The notes under the pieces were generated by a model. That model was not told the origin of the DNA. It worked only from the letters and a program-made list of their open reading frames with translations, and did no database searches. From assembly GCF_002105755.1 (NCBI RefSeq), contig NZ_CP020821.1, forward strand, positions 3,596,001 to 3,660,000: DNA of 64,000 bases. The letters are read 5' to 3'. Positions within the stretch are counted from its first letter, which is position 1. Every line of letters starts with the position of its first letter. The position numbers were made by a program, and so were the translations under genes. Shown here one piece after another: positions 23,804 through 33,735 of the stretch. Source of the DNA: Mycobacterium colombiense CECT 3035 (GTDB lineage Bacteria; Actinomycetota; Actinomycetes; Mycobacteriales; Mycobacteriaceae).

Positions 23804-25432
23804 GTGACAACGGCGGCGGCACTACCGGGGCGGATCAGCGCATTCGTCCGCTGGGTGATGCGCACGCCGTGGCCGCTGTTCTCGCTCAGCATGCTGCAGG
23901 CCGACATCATCGGCGCCCTGTTCGTGCTCGGCTTCCTCCGCTACGCGCTGCCGCCCGAGGACCGCATCCAGTTGCAAGACCTGCCGGTCTTGAACCTAGC
24001 GATCTTCGCCACCGCGCTGGTGGTCGTGTTCCTCACCGGATTGGCCGTGACGCTGCGGCTGCTGATGCCGGTGTTCCGGTGGCAGCGCCGCGACAACATG
24101 CTCGCCGAGGCGGACCCGGCGGCCACCGAGCTGGCCCGCAGCCGCGCGCTGCGAATGCCGTTCTACCGCACCCTGATCAGCATCGTGGCCTGGGCCATCG
24201 GCAGCGTGGTGTTCATCATCGCCAGCTGGTCGGTGGCCCGCTTCGCCGCGCCCGTGGTCGCGGTGTCCACCGGGCTGGGCGCCGCGGCCACCTCGATCAT
24301 CGGCTACCTGCAGTCCGAGCGGGTGCTGCGGCCCGTGGCGGTGGCCGCCCTGCGCAGCGGGGTGCCCGAGAACGTCAAGGCGCCCGGCGTCATCCTGCGG
24401 CAGATCCTGACCTGGATGCTGTCCACCGCCGTGCCGGTGCTGGCGATCGTGCTGGCGGTGGTGGCGGACAAGACGTCGCTGCTGCACGCCACCCCCGAGA
24501 AGCTGTTCACCCCGATCCTGTTGCTGGCGTGCGCCGCGCTGGGCATCGGCCTGGTCAGCACGCTGCTGGTGGCGATGTCGATCGCCGACCCGCTGCGCCA
24601 GCTGCGCTGGGCGCTCTCGGAGGTGCAACGCGGAAACTACAACGCGCACATGCAGATCTACGACGCCAGCGAGCTGGGCCTGCTGCAGGCGGGCTTCAAC
24701 GACATGGTGCGCGATCTGTCCGAGCGGCAGCGGCTGCGTGACCTGTTCGGCCGTTACGTCGGCGAGGACGTGGCCCGCCGGGCGCTGGAGCGCGGCACCG
24801 AGCTGGGCGGCCAGGAGCGCGACGTCGCGGTGCTGTTCGTGGACCTGGTCGGCTCCACCCAGCTGGCCTCCACCCGGCCACCCGCCGAGGTCGTCCACCT
24901 GCTCAACGAGTTCTTCCGGGTGGTCGTGGAAACCGTCGGCAAGCACGGCGGTTTCGTCAACAAGTTCCAGGGTGACGCCGCGCTGGCCATCTTCGGCGCA
25001 CCGATCGAACACCCCGACTCACCCGGCGGGGCGCTGGCCGCGGCCCGGGAACTGCACGACGCGCTGCTACCGGTGATCGGTTCGGCGGAGTTCGGCATCG
25101 GGGTGTCCTCCGGGCGGGCCATCGCCGGCCACATCGGCGCGCAGGCCCGCTTCGAGTACACGGTGATCGGCGACCCGGTCAACGAGGCCGCCCGACTGAC
25201 CGAACTCGCCAAGCTGGAGCCCGGCCACGTGCTGGCATCGGCCATCGCGGTCAGCGGGGCGCTGGACGCCGAGGCCCTGTGCTGGGACGTCGGCGAGGTG
25301 GTCGAGCTGCGCGGCCGCCGGGCGCCCACCCAGCTGGCCCGTCCGGTGCACCTGGCCGGCACGCCCGACTCGGAGGCCCCCCGGGCTCGCGCCGAAGAGA
25401 TGTCCGGCGAGACCATCGGCCCGGGCTACTGA
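23804..25432 (+). CDS. Membrane adenylate cyclase, class III with HAMP (Rv3645-like)
   Basis: 542 residues making cAMP at the inner membrane. Six hydrophobic segments (about 30-48, 64-88, 125-145, 150-168, 203-221, 236-258) lead into a HAMP domain (about 259-312) and a class III catalytic domain (about 335-500). Metal-binding Asp347 (FVDLVGST) and Asp391, the substrate lysine Lys387 (NKFQGD), and YTVIGDPVNEAARL are all present, so it should be active as a homodimer. The Mtb orthologue has been linked to fatty-acid-dependent cAMP signalling. The window also encodes the cAMP receptor Crp. Confidence 0.93.
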   Translation: MTTAAALPGRISAFVRWVMRTPWPLFSLSMLQADIIGALFVLGFLRYALPPEDRIQLQDLPVLNLAIFATALVVVFLTGLAVTLRLLMPVFRWQRRDNMLAEADPAATELARSRALRMPFYRTLISIVAWAIGSVVFIIASWSVARFAAPVVAVSTGLGAAATSIIGYLQSERVLRPVAVAALRSGVPENVKAPGVILRQILTWMLSTAVPVLAIVLAVVADKTSLLHATPEKLFTPILLLACAALGIGLVSTLLVAMSIADPLRQLRWALSEVQRGNYNAHMQIYDASELGLLQAGFNDMVRDLSERQRLRDLFGRYVGEDVARRALERGTELGGQERDVAVLFVDLVGSTQLASTRPPAEVVHLLNEFFRVVVETVGKHGGFVNKFQGDAALAIFGAPIEHPDSPGGALAAARELHDALLPVIGSAEFGIGVSSGRAIAGHIGAQARFEYTVIGDPVNEAARLTELAKLEPGHVLASAIAVSGALDAEALCWDVGEVVELRGRRAPTQLARPVHLAGTPDSEAPRARAEEMSGETIGPGY

Positions 25433-25439
25433 GCCGGGG

Positions 25440-28252
25440 CTAACCGCGCTTGGCGGCCTTTTTGGCCGCGGCCTTCTTCGCCGGAGCCTTGCGGGTGGCC
25501 TTCTTGGCGGGACGCTTCACCGGACCACGGGCCCGGCGGTCGGCCAGCAGTTCCGCGGCGCGCTCGTCGGTGATCGAGGCGACGTCGTCGCCCTTGCGCA
25601 GGCTGGCGTTCGTCTCACCGTCGGTGACGTACGGACCGAACCGGCCGTCCTTGATCACCATCGGCTTGCCGCTCGCCGGGTCGGCGCCCAGCTCGCGCAG
25701 CGGCGGCGCGGCGGCGCCTTGCCTGCCACGGCGTTTGGGCTCCGCGTAGATCTTCAGCGCTTCCTCGAGGGTGATGTCGAACATCTGCTCCTCGGTCGCC
25801 AGCGATCGAGAGTCGGTGCCGCGCTTCAGGTATGGCCCGTAGCGGCCGTTCTGCGCGGTGATCTCCTCGCCGGTTTCGGGGTCGACACCGACCACCCGCG
25901 GCAGCGAGAGCAGCCGCAACGCGTCCTCGAGCGTGACCGTCTGCAAGTCCATGGTGCGCAGCAGTGAACCGGTGCGCGGCTTGGGGCCGGTGGGCTTCTT
26001 GCCCTTCTTCGCGGCCGTGGCGCTGCCGTCGTCGCCGCCGGGCGGCGGTTCCGGCAGCACCTCGGAAACGTATGGCCCGTAACGGCCGTCCTTGGCGACG
26101 ATCTCGTGCCCGGTTGCCGGGTCCACCCCCAGCACCCGACCCTCCTGCGGCGTGGCGAACAGCTGCTCGGCCACCTCCAGGGTCAGCTCGTCGGGGGTCA
26201 GCGAGTCGTTGAGGTTGGCCCGCTGCGGCTTGGGCTCGCCGTCGTCGCCGGTCACCATGCGCTCCAGATACGGCCCGTTCTTGCCCACCCGGACGTAGAC
26301 CGGGCGGCCCTGTTCGTCGTCAAAGAGCCTGATGGAGTTGACTTCTCGAGCGTCGATGCCTTCCAGGTTGACGCCGACGAGCTTCTTCAGGCCGCCCGAG
26401 CGGGCCACCGAGTCGGCCACCCCGTGCTCGCCGCCGAAGTAGAAGTTGTTGAGCCAGTCGGTGCGTCGCTCCTGCCCCGAGGCGATCGCGTCCAGCTCGT
26501 CTTCCATCGCGGCGGTGAAGTCGTAGTCGACGAGGCGGCCGAAATGCTGTTCCAGCAAACCGGTTACGGCGAACGCCACCCACGAAGGCACCAGCGCGCT
26601 GCCCTTCTTGTGCACGTAGCCGCGGTCCTGGATGGTCTTGATGATCGACGAGTACGTCGACGGGCGGCCGATGCCCAGCTCTTCGAGCGCCTTCACCAGC
26701 GACGCCTCGGTGTAGCGCGCGGGCGGGTTGGTGGCGTGGCCGTCGGGGGTGAGCTCGAGGGCGTCCAGGCGCTGCCCCTGGGTCAGCTGCGGCAGCCGGC
26801 TCTCGGCGTCGTCGGCCTCGCCGCCTGCCAGCTCGTCCACGGTCTCCACGTAGGCCTTCAAGAAGCCCGCGAACGTGATGGTGCGACCGCTGGCCGAGAA
26901 CACCACGTCGCGACCGGCTGATTGGCCGTTGATCCGCAGGCTCAGGGTGGTGCCGCGCGCGTCGGCCATCTGCGAGGCCACCGTGCGCTGCCAGATCAGC
27001 TCGTAGATGCGGAATTCGTCGCCGTCGAGTTCGCGGCGCACCGCGTCCGGGGTCGCGAACGTCTCACCCGCGGGACGGATCGCCTCGTGCGCCTCCTGGG
27101 CGTTCTTGACCTTCCGGGTGTACTGGCGCGGCGACGGGGACACGTATTCGGCGCCGTAGAGCTGGCGGGCCTGGGTGCGCGCGGCGTTGATCGCCGACTC
27201 CGACAGCGTCGTGGAGTCGGTACGCATATAGGTGATGTAGCCGTTCTCGTAGAGCCGCTGGGCGATGCTCATCGTGCGCTCGGAGGAGAACCGCAACTTG
27301 CGGCCGGCTTCCTGCTGCAGCGTCGAGGTCATGAAGGGCGCGTAGGGCCGCCGGGTGTAGGGCTTCTCCTCCACCGACGCGACGGTGAGCTGGGCGCCGC
27401 TCAGGCCCGCCGCCAGCTGCGTCGCGCTCGCCTCGTCGAGGATGGTCACCTCGTTGGCCTTGCGCAGCTGCCCCAGCGAGTCGAAGTCGCGGCCGGCGGC
27501 CACGCGCAGGCCGTCGACGCCGGTCAGGCGGGCGGTGAAGGTGGGCGGCGAGGCCTGCGGGTCGGAGACGCTGGCGTCCAGCTTGGCCAGGATGTCCCAG
27601 TACGAGGCGCTGCGAAACGCCATGCGGTCGCGTTCGCGCTGCACGATGATCCGGGTGGCCACCGATTGGACCCGGCCCGCCGACAGCTTCGGCGCGACCT
27701 TCTTCCACAGCACGGGGCTGACCTCGTAGCCGTACAGGCGGTCCAGGATGCGCCGGGTTTCCTGCGCGTCGACCAGGTCGATGTCCAGGTCGCGGGGGTT
27801 CTCGGCGGCCTCGAGGATGGCCGGCTCGGTGATCTCGTGGAACACCATCCGCTTGACCGGGATGTTCGGCTTCAGGGTTTCCAGCAGGTGCCAGGCGATG
27901 GCTTCGCCCTCGCGGTCACCATCCGTGGCCAGGTAGAGCTCGTCGACTTCCTTGAGCAGGCCCTTGAGTTCGGTGACCGTGCTCTTCTTCTCGGGGCTGA
28001 TGATGTACAGCGGTTCGAAGTCCGCGTCGACGTTGACCCCGAGCCGGGCCCAGGGCTCCGACTTGAATTTCGCCGGCACGTCGGCGGCGGCGCGGGCAGG
28101 TCGCGGATGTGGCCGCGCGACGACTCGACGATGTACCTGGAGCCCAGGTAGCTGGCCAGTTTGCGCGCCTTGGTGGGCGACTCGACGATCACGAGTCGCC
28201 GGCGGCTGCCATTCCCGCCGCTGCCGGTGTCCTTTAGTTTCGGGTCAGCCAA
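25440..28252 (-). CDS. topA: DNA topoisomerase I, frameshifted near the N-terminus
   Basis: Type IA topoisomerase that relaxes negative supercoils; essential. TTG 28252 opens [14 protein letters not shown], then [18 protein letters not shown] (toprim start) and [10 protein letters not shown]. As written the frame then becomes PPPTCRRN. One base added to the G run at 28094-28096 restores the match to the long frame [20 protein letters not shown], giving 937 residues against about 934 in Mtb. Toprim acids [16 protein letters not shown], the catalytic tyrosine region [17 protein letters not shown] and a Lys/Ala-rich C-terminal tail are intact. The C-terminal half carries repeated GRYGPY / [11 protein letters not shown] units of the actinobacterial topoisomerase type. 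The break is almost certainly a sequence error. Confidence 0.93.
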
Positions 28253-28466
28253 CTGCCCTTACGCTCCATCCGTGATTGGTCCCCCCTGCGAGACCACCTG
28301 CAGGAAGAATGACAGGTCGGCATCGAAAATTCCGGTGAAATTCAGGTACGCGACCGTTCCTTCGCCCTGCGGCACCTGACAATTTCGCACCCTTGGGCGC
28401 GCCTGCGCAAACTGACATCCGCGAAAATGACGGAAAGCCGACACGATTTCGGGCGTTGTCTCCAGG

Positions 28467-29066
28467 TTAGACTCGCGGCCACCGCGATAGCGCCTCAGCG
28501 CCGTCGGGCGGCTCGCCCACGTTCTCTACCAGGCGCGATAGCCTGCGGCGCCCGCTGATCCGCAGCGCCGGCCGGCCACCGCGGGTGCCGATCAGGGTGG
28601 GCGCAATCCCGACGCGCATCAAAGCCGACGCCAGCGGCGAGTGCGTGTCCGGCGCGTGCGGGTCCAACGCCAGCAGGTAATGCTCGCCCTCCGGGTTTCC
28701 GGCGGCCAGCGTCCACGCCCGCAGCTCGCGCGGCCCGGGCAGCCAGCGCGGCGGCACCGTCTTGACCGCGCCGCGCGTCCATTCGGCGGCCAGCGTGCTC
28801 AGCGAGGGGTCCACCGCCGTGCGCACCAACGGGGTGTCCTCGTCGGTCCGGCTGATCTCGGCCACCAGACCTGCCTCGCGGATCATGTCGGCGAGCGCCG
28901 AGGCCCGCCAGGACTGGTCCACGACCACCGACAGCCGGGCCCCCGCGACCCGGCTTTCACCGGTGGCACCCACGGTGACGATCTGCCCGGACGCCGCCAG
29001 CACCCCGGAAAGATCGGCGACCGCGGGCGGCACCGACTCCGCTGTGAAGAAGGACAGCTGGCTCAC
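28467..29066 (-). CDS. Conserved hypothetical protein (Rv3647c-like)
   Basis: 199 residues from GTG 29066 (VSQLSFFTAESVPPAVADL), a protein found between topA and cspA across mycobacteria. No membrane segment, signal or catalytic motif is evident; it is Arg/Leu-rich with conserved AVKTVPPRWLPGPRELRAW and PALRISGRRRLSRLVENVG. Function unknown. GTG 29066 is chosen because TACTGT lies 7 nt upstream and the N-terminus aligns with the Mtb protein; the open frame runs further upstream to 29342 through the cspA terminator and cspA itself, which is not credible. The 214 bp between this gene and topA hold nothing I can identify. Confidence 0.82.
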   Translation of the reverse strand: MSQLSFFTAESVPPAVADLSGVLAASGQIVTVGATGESRVAGARLSVVVDQSWRASALADMIREAGLVAEISRTDEDTPLVRTAVDPSLSTLAAEWTRGAVKTVPPRWLPGPRELRAWTLAAGNPEGEHYLLALDPHAPDTHSPLASALMRVGIAPTLIGTRGGRPALRISGRRRLSRLVENVGEPPDGAEALSRWPRV

Positions 29067-29073
29067 GCCACCG

Positions 29074-29079
29074 ACAGTA
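29074..29079 (-). promoter_or_regulatory. -10 box TACTGT for the Rv3647c-like gene
   Basis: Minus-strand TACTGT ends 7 nt before GTG 29066, leaderless geometry. It lies downstream of the cspA terminator, so the gene has its own promoter. Confidence 0.5.
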
Positions 29080-29150
29080 GGCCAGGGGGCCCATCCGCGT
29101 CTTGAGGCAACCGGCGCGGCGCCCCGGCCCGTCCTGGTTGGGGCGGTAAA

Positions 29151-29198
29151 AGAGGAAACCCCCCGGCCGGACCCGCTGGGCGGGTCTGCACGGGGGGT
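29151..29198 (-). terminator. Nested double-hairpin terminator of cspA
   Basis: An outer stem ACCCCCCG (29158-29165) pairs with CGGGGGGT (29191-29198). Inside it is a perfect 7-bp hairpin GACCCGC-TGG-GCGGGTC (29170-29186). On the minus strand the stem is followed by TTTCCTCTTTT, a U-rich tail, so this is an intrinsic terminator for cspA. Confidence 0.85.
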
Positions 29199-29220
29199 AT
29201 CCGTTCTGGTCTGCTCGTCT

Positions 29221-29424
29221 CTACAGGGAGCGGACTCCGGTGGCCTGGGGGCCCTTAGGGCTGTGGCCGATCTCGAACTCGACCTTCTGGTTCTCTTCGA
29301 GGGTGCGGAAGCCCGAACCCTGGATCTCCGTGTAGTGGACAAACACGTCAGCGGAACCGTCTTCGGGGGCGATGAACCCGAAGCCCTTCTCCGCGTTGAA
29401 CCACTTCACAGTTCCCTGTGGCAT
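29221..29424 (-). CDS. cspA: Cold-shock protein CspA
   Basis: 67-residue single-domain nucleic-acid chaperone (OB fold). [18 protein letters not shown] contains RNP1 (KGFGFI) and DVFVHYTEI holds RNP2, with the aromatic RNA-binding residues intact. ATG 29424 has an AAAGGAAAG purine tract upstream. The untranslated stretch upstream toward 29600 is A/T-richer than its surroundings, and long structured leaders are usual for cold-shock genes; longer in-frame starts back to 29613 are not credible. It ends in a strong terminator and diverges from the helicase gene. Confidence 0.96.
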   Translation of the reverse strand: MPQGTVKWFNAEKGFGFIAPEDGSADVFVHYTEIQGSGFRTLEENQKVEFEIGHSPKGPQATGVRSL

Positions 29425-29720
29425 CTCTCGATCTTTCCTTTTCTTCTGGGTGCGGGGCATCGCTTTTCGATGCCCCGGGCCTGGTACGACCGCCATACCT
29501 CGCTGAGTCGCCGGAACTTCACCCGACCGATTAACCTCGCAGGAACCGCGGCCGCAACGTCGATCCTGCGAAAGTTTGACACGAACACAGAAGCTGCGAC
29601 CGCAAATAGTCAACCATGTTCATCGCGTCGGCGACAGACTTGTGTGTTTCGCCGATTCGAAGGCCGATTCCAGGGCCGATGCGAAGGCTGATTTCACGAC
29701 GGATCCACCGAGGGGGTGAG

Positions 29721-32072
29721 ATGGCGAGTTTCGGCAGTGAGCTGCTCGCCGCAGCACTCGCCGGAACGGCGTCCGACGAGCACCCACTGCGCCACGTCGC
29801 CGAACTCCCACCGCGCAGCGGCCGCCCGCACGATTGGCCGGCCTGGGCCGAGCCGGACGTGGTCAGCGCGTTCGCCGACCGCGGGATCAAATCGCCGTGG
29901 TCGCATCAGTCCGCGGCGGCGGACCTGGCGTACGCCGGCCGGCACGTGGTGCTCAGCACCGGTACCGCCTCGGGCAAGTCGCTGGCCTATCAGCTCCCCG
30001 TCCTCAACACGTTGGCCACCGATCCGCGGGCCCGGGTGCTGTACCTGTCGCCGACGAAAGCGTTGGGCCACGACCAATTGCGGGCCGCCCACGCGCTGAC
30101 GGCCGCCATCCCGACGTGCCACGACGTCGCGCCCACCGCCTACGACGGCGACAGCCCGACCGAGGTCCGGCGCTTCGCGCGGGAACGTTCGAGGTGGGTG
30201 TTCTCCAATCCCGACATGATCCACTTGTCGATCTTGCGCAACCACGCCCGGTGGACCGTCCTGTTGCGCAGTCTTCGCTTCGTGATTGTCGACGAATGTC
30301 ATTACTACCGTGGGGTTTTCGGCTCCAACGTGGCAATGGTGCTGCGCCGCCTGTCGCGGTTGTGCGCCCGCTATTCGGCTCGCCCCGACTGCCAGCCGAC
30401 TTTCATCTTCGCCAGCGCGACAACGGATTCCCCGGGCGCGACGGCCACCGAACTCCTCGGGCAGCCGGTCGCGGAGGTCACCGAGGACGGTTCACCGCAG
30501 GGCGCCCGGACGGTCGCACTGTGGGAGCCCGCGCTGCGGTCCGACCTGACCGGCGAGAACGGCGCCCCGGTGCGCCGTTCCGCCGGTGCCGAGGCGGCGC
30601 GCGTGATGGCCGACCTGATCGCCGAGGGCGCCCAGACGCTGACCTTCGTACGCTCGCGCCGTGCCGCGGAATTGACCGCGCTGGGCGCGCAGGCGCGGTT
30701 GGACGACATCGCCCCGGAGTTGTCCGGGCAGGTCGCGTCGTATCGGGCCGGTTACCTCGCGGAGGACCGCACCGCCCTGGAGCGGGCGCTGGCCGAAGGC
30801 CGGCTGCGCGGCCTGGCCACCACCAACGCGCTGGAACTGGGCGTGGACATCGCCGGACTGGACGCGGTCGTGCTCGCCGGTTTCCCCGGCACCGTCGCCT
30901 CGTTCTGGCAGCAGGCCGGCCGGTCCGGGCGCCGCGGGCAGGGGGCGCTGGTGGTGCTGGTGGCCCGCGACGATCCGCTGGACACCTACCTGGTGCACAA
31001 CCCCGCCGCGCTGCTGGACAAGCCGGTCGAGCGCGTCGTGATCGACCCGGCCAACCCCTACATCCTGGGTCCGCAGCTGCTGTGCGCGGCAACCGAATTA
31101 CCGCTGGACGACGCGGAGGTGCGCGCCCTCGAGGCCACCGAGGTGGCCGACGGGCTGGTCGACGACGGGCTGCTGCGGCGGCGCGGCGGCAAGTACTTTC
31201 CGGTGCCCGGCCTGGAACCCCATGCCGCGGTGGACATCCGGGGCTCGGCGGGCGGCCAGATCGTCATCGTGGAGGCCGACACCGGGAGGTTGCTGGGCAG
31301 CGCAGGCGCCGGTCAGGCGCCCGCCACCGTCCACCCCGGCGCGGTGTACCTGCATCAAGGCGACAGCTACGTGGTGGACTCCCTGGACACCGAGGAAGGC
31401 ATCGCGTTCGTGCACGCCGAGGACCCCGGTTATGCGACGTTCGCGCGCGAGGTCACCGACATCGCCGTCACCGGAACCGGCGAGCGCCTGGCGTTCGGAC
31501 CGGTCACGCTGGGTCTGGTCCCGGTCACGGTCACCCATCAGGTGGTGGGGTACCTGCGCCGCAGGCTGTCCGGGGAGGTGATCGACTTCATCGAATTGGA
31601 GATGCCCGAACACACTCTGGCCACCACGGCGGTGATGTACACCATCACCGAAGACGCGTTGCAGCGCAAGGGCGTTGAGGCGACCCGGATCCCCGGAGCG
31701 TTGCACGCCGCCGAACACGCGGCGATCGGGCTGCTGCCGCTGGTGGCCAGCTGCGACCGCGGCGACATCGGCGGGCTGTCCACCGCCGTCGGGCCCGATC
31801 CCCTGGGCCTGCCCAGCGTCTTCGTCTACGACGGTTACCCGGGCGGCGCGGGGTTTGCCGAACGGGGCTTTCGTCGTGCCCGCATCTGGCTGGGCGCGAC
31901 CGCAGCCGCGATCGAGGCATGCGAGTGCCCCCGGGGCTGCCCGTCGTGCGTGCAATCCCCCAAGTGCGGCAACGGCAACGACCCGCTCGACAAGGCGGGC
32001 GCGGTGCTGGTGCTCAGGCTCGTCCTCGCGGAGTTGGCGCGGGGGCCACGGGAGCACGATTTCCGCGGATGA
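29721..32072 (+). CDS. sftH: SftH/MrfA-type superfamily II DNA helicase
   Basis: 783-residue DNA-dependent ATPase. Walker A GTASGKS at 81-87, motif II DECH at 191-194 (VIVDECHYYRGVFG), motif III SATTDSPGATA, and motif VI QQAGRSGRRGQGA are complete. The C-terminal DUF1998-type domain has a Cys cluster at 734-749 (ACECPRGCPSC...KC) that binds zinc or a cluster in relatives. M. smegmatis SftH is a characterised 3'-5' translocase and helicase; the B. subtilis relative MrfA repairs mitomycin damage. ATG 29721 has a GAGGGGG site upstream; an in-frame start at 29616 is rejected. In actinobacteria this gene heads a conserved helicase/secretion neighbourhood, followed here by the Tad genes. Confidence 0.92.
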   Translation: MASFGSELLAAALAGTASDEHPLRHVAELPPRSGRPHDWPAWAEPDVVSAFADRGIKSPWSHQSAAADLAYAGRHVVLSTGTASGKSLAYQLPVLNTLATDPRARVLYLSPTKALGHDQLRAAHALTAAIPTCHDVAPTAYDGDSPTEVRRFARERSRWVFSNPDMIHLSILRNHARWTVLLRSLRFVIVDECHYYRGVFGSNVAMVLRRLSRLCARYSARPDCQPTFIFASATTDSPGATATELLGQPVAEVTEDGSPQGARTVALWEPALRSDLTGENGAPVRRSAGAEAARVMADLIAEGAQTLTFVRSRRAAELTALGAQARLDDIAPELSGQVASYRAGYLAEDRTALERALAEGRLRGLATTNALELGVDIAGLDAVVLAGFPGTVASFWQQAGRSGRRGQGALVVLVARDDPLDTYLVHNPAALLDKPVERVVIDPANPYILGPQLLCAATELPLDDAEVRALEATEVADGLVDDGLLRRRGGKYFPVPGLEPHAAVDIRGSAGGQIVIVEADTGRLLGSAGAGQAPATVHPGAVYLHQGDSYVVDSLDTEEGIAFVHAEDPGYATFAREVTDIAVTGTGERLAFGPVTLGLVPVTVTHQVVGYLRRRLSGEVIDFIELEMPEHTLATTAVMYTITEDALQRKGVEATRIPGALHAAEHAAIGLLPLVASCDRGDIGGLSTAVGPDPLGLPSVFVYDGYPGGAGFAERGFRRARIWLGATAAAIEACECPRGCPSCVQSPKCGNGNDPLDKAGAVLVLRLVLAELARGPREHDFRG

Positions 32073-32364
32073 CGACCGACCCCTCGACGGTCGACCCAGC
32101 GGATTGCCCCGTGACGCCCACGCCACGAACGCATTTCCTGCTGCTCAAGAAATGGCGGCGTGCTGTCGCACTGAATGAGAAAGCGATTAGGTGTGCGCCA
32201 CCCGCAACCCCGACGATGCGGGCGCAGCAGGAAACTACCAAGGCCCCGTTGGCATCGCAAGCACCGACAACGCGGGCGTCGGGTGCCGGTTGCGGAGGCC
32301 TTCGGCGCCCGACGGTGTCGCCCGCACTCCCCTCGTCCCGTCGGCTCACCGTAAAATCGGCCGC
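32073..32364. other. Non-coding gap where Mtb carries PE33
   Basis: 292 bp between the helicase stop and the next gene. I find no PE-like N-terminus, repeat or hairpin; open frames crossing it are composition artefacts. Only the -10 box at its right end is assigned. Confidence 0.6.
32352..32357 (+). promoter_or_regulatory. -10 box TAAAAT, leaderless geometry
   Basis: TAAAAT ends 7 nt before ATG 32365. No Shine-Dalgarno precedes the ATG, fitting a leaderless mRNA. Confidence 0.6.
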
Positions 32365-33402
32365 ATGGCCCACGACTGGTTGCTCGTGGAGACACTCGGG
32401 GGTGATCCCACCGTGGTGGCGCAGGGCCGCCAGCTCAAAAACCTGGTGCCCATCACCACATTCCTGCGCCGCAGTCCCTATCTCGCCGCGGTACGCACGG
32501 CGATCGCCGAGTCGGTGCAGACCGGCCAGGCTTTGACCAGCATCACGCCCAAGCGGGACCGCATCATTCGCACCGAACCGGTGGTGATGTCCGACGGCTT
32601 CATCCATGGCGTGCATGTCTGGACCGGTCCCGCCGACGCCGAGCCGCCCGAGCGGCCGATTCCGGGGCCGCTGAAATGGGACCTGACCCTCGGCGTGGCC
32701 ACCGACACCCGCGAATCGCTGATCAACAGCGGGAAGAATCCCGAGGTCGAGGTGACCTTCGGCAGGGCCTTCGCCGAAGACCTCCCATCCCGTGAACTCA
32801 ACCCGAACGAGACCAAGGTGCTGGCGATGGCGGTCAAGGCCAAGCCCGACCAAACACTGTGCAGCACCTGGGATCTCACCGATTGGCGGGGAGAGGCTAT
32901 CCGGATAGGTTTCGTCGCACGCACGATTCTGGAACCGGGGCCCGACGGCCGGGAGCACTTGGTGGCGCGGGCGATGAACTGGCAGTCCGAACTCAAGGGC
33001 CCGGAGGTGTCGACCGATGATCTGGCGCAACGGATCCTCAGCGGCCTGGCCCAGGCCGGGGTGCACCGGGCGCTGATCGACCTCAACACCTGGTCGCTGC
33101 TGAAATGGCTCGACGAGCCCTGCACGTTCTACGACTGGCGCAGCAGCGAGACGGGCACGCCCCGGGTGCACCCCGACGACCATGACCTGATGTCCAGCAT
33201 GACAAGGGAATTCAGTGGGGGCGCCACCAGCCGGGTGCTGCGGATGCCCGGGCACAACGGGGATTGGGTGCCGGTGCACGTCACCGTCAACCGGGTCGAG
33301 CTGGAACCAGACACGTACGCCGGGCTGGTCTCGCTGCGGCTGCCCACCGACGAGGAACTGGCCACGGCGGGATTGTCGCCGAGCCCCGACGCCGCGCCCT
33401 AG
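32365..33402 (+). CDS. Rv3651-like sensor-domain protein
   Basis: 345 residues, the same length as Mtb Rv3651, whose structure was described as three sensor (GAF/PAS-like) domains without an output domain. Here I see no membrane segment, signal or catalytic motif. The start MAHDWLLVETLGGDPTVVA and alternating alpha/beta stretches fit that description, but the ligand is unknown. Its TAG and the stop of the convergent Rv3654c-like gene share a CTAG palindrome at 33399-33402. It separates the helicase from the Tad genes, an arrangement conserved in mycobacteria. Confidence 0.85.
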   Translation: MAHDWLLVETLGGDPTVVAQGRQLKNLVPITTFLRRSPYLAAVRTAIAESVQTGQALTSITPKRDRIIRTEPVVMSDGFIHGVHVWTGPADAEPPERPIPGPLKWDLTLGVATDTRESLINSGKNPEVEVTFGRAFAEDLPSRELNPNETKVLAMAVKAKPDQTLCSTWDLTDWRGEAIRIGFVARTILEPGPDGREHLVARAMNWQSELKGPEVSTDDLAQRILSGLAQAGVHRALIDLNTWSLLKWLDEPCTFYDWRSSETGTPRVHPDDHDLMSSMTREFSGGATSRVLRMPGHNGDWVPVHVTVNRVELEPDTYAGLVSLRLPTDEELATAGLSPSPDAAP

Positions 33403-33735
33403 TCGGATGCCGCGGAAGCCGGCCCGCCCGCGCGGCGGCCCGCGCCGCGCCGCCGAACGCGACGGCCACCCGCGCGGTCACGATGACATCGAGACCGTCC
33501 ACCGCACAGCCGATGTCGTCGACCCGCATCTGCCGTGCCACCCCAGCGGCTCTGGCGCAGGCCGCATCCGCGCCGGAGGCCAGCCGCGCCGCGGCCGCCA
33601 GGGCGGCCAGGTCGGCGACAGCCTGCGCGCGGTGCCGCGCCACCACCGCCGAACCCAGATAGGCGCCGGCGCCGGCCGCCGTCAGCAGCACCACGATCAT
33701 CCACGCCGCGACCAGGGTAGCCGAGCCCCGCTCAC
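33399..33735 (-). CDS. TadE-like secretion-neighbourhood protein (Rv3654c-like), frame disrupted
   Basis: The core reads GSATLVAAWMIVVLLTAAGAG (prepilin-like hydrophobic N-terminus, but Val rather than Glu at the +5 position), then YLGSAVVARHRAQAVADLAALAAAARL. As written the frame has no good start and runs on to 33287 antisense to Rv3651. Two single-base additions repair it: one in the C run at about 33726-33729 connects GTG 33735, which overlaps the Rv3655c-like stop in GTGA; another near 33421-33431 turns the end into RAGPASAASD with a stop at 33399. The repaired length is 112 residues. It is probably a minor pilin-like or secreted protein of the Tad system. Confidence 0.6.

Noticed and set aside
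28259..28444. 61-codon minus-strand ORF between the Rv3647c-like gene and topA
   Set aside because: Too short, no promoter or ribosome-binding support, and no recognisable domain.
29616..29720. Upstream 35-codon extension of the helicase
   Set aside because: ATG 29721 has a good purine-rich site and matches the family start; the extension is Arg-rich and lies in the divergent promoter region.
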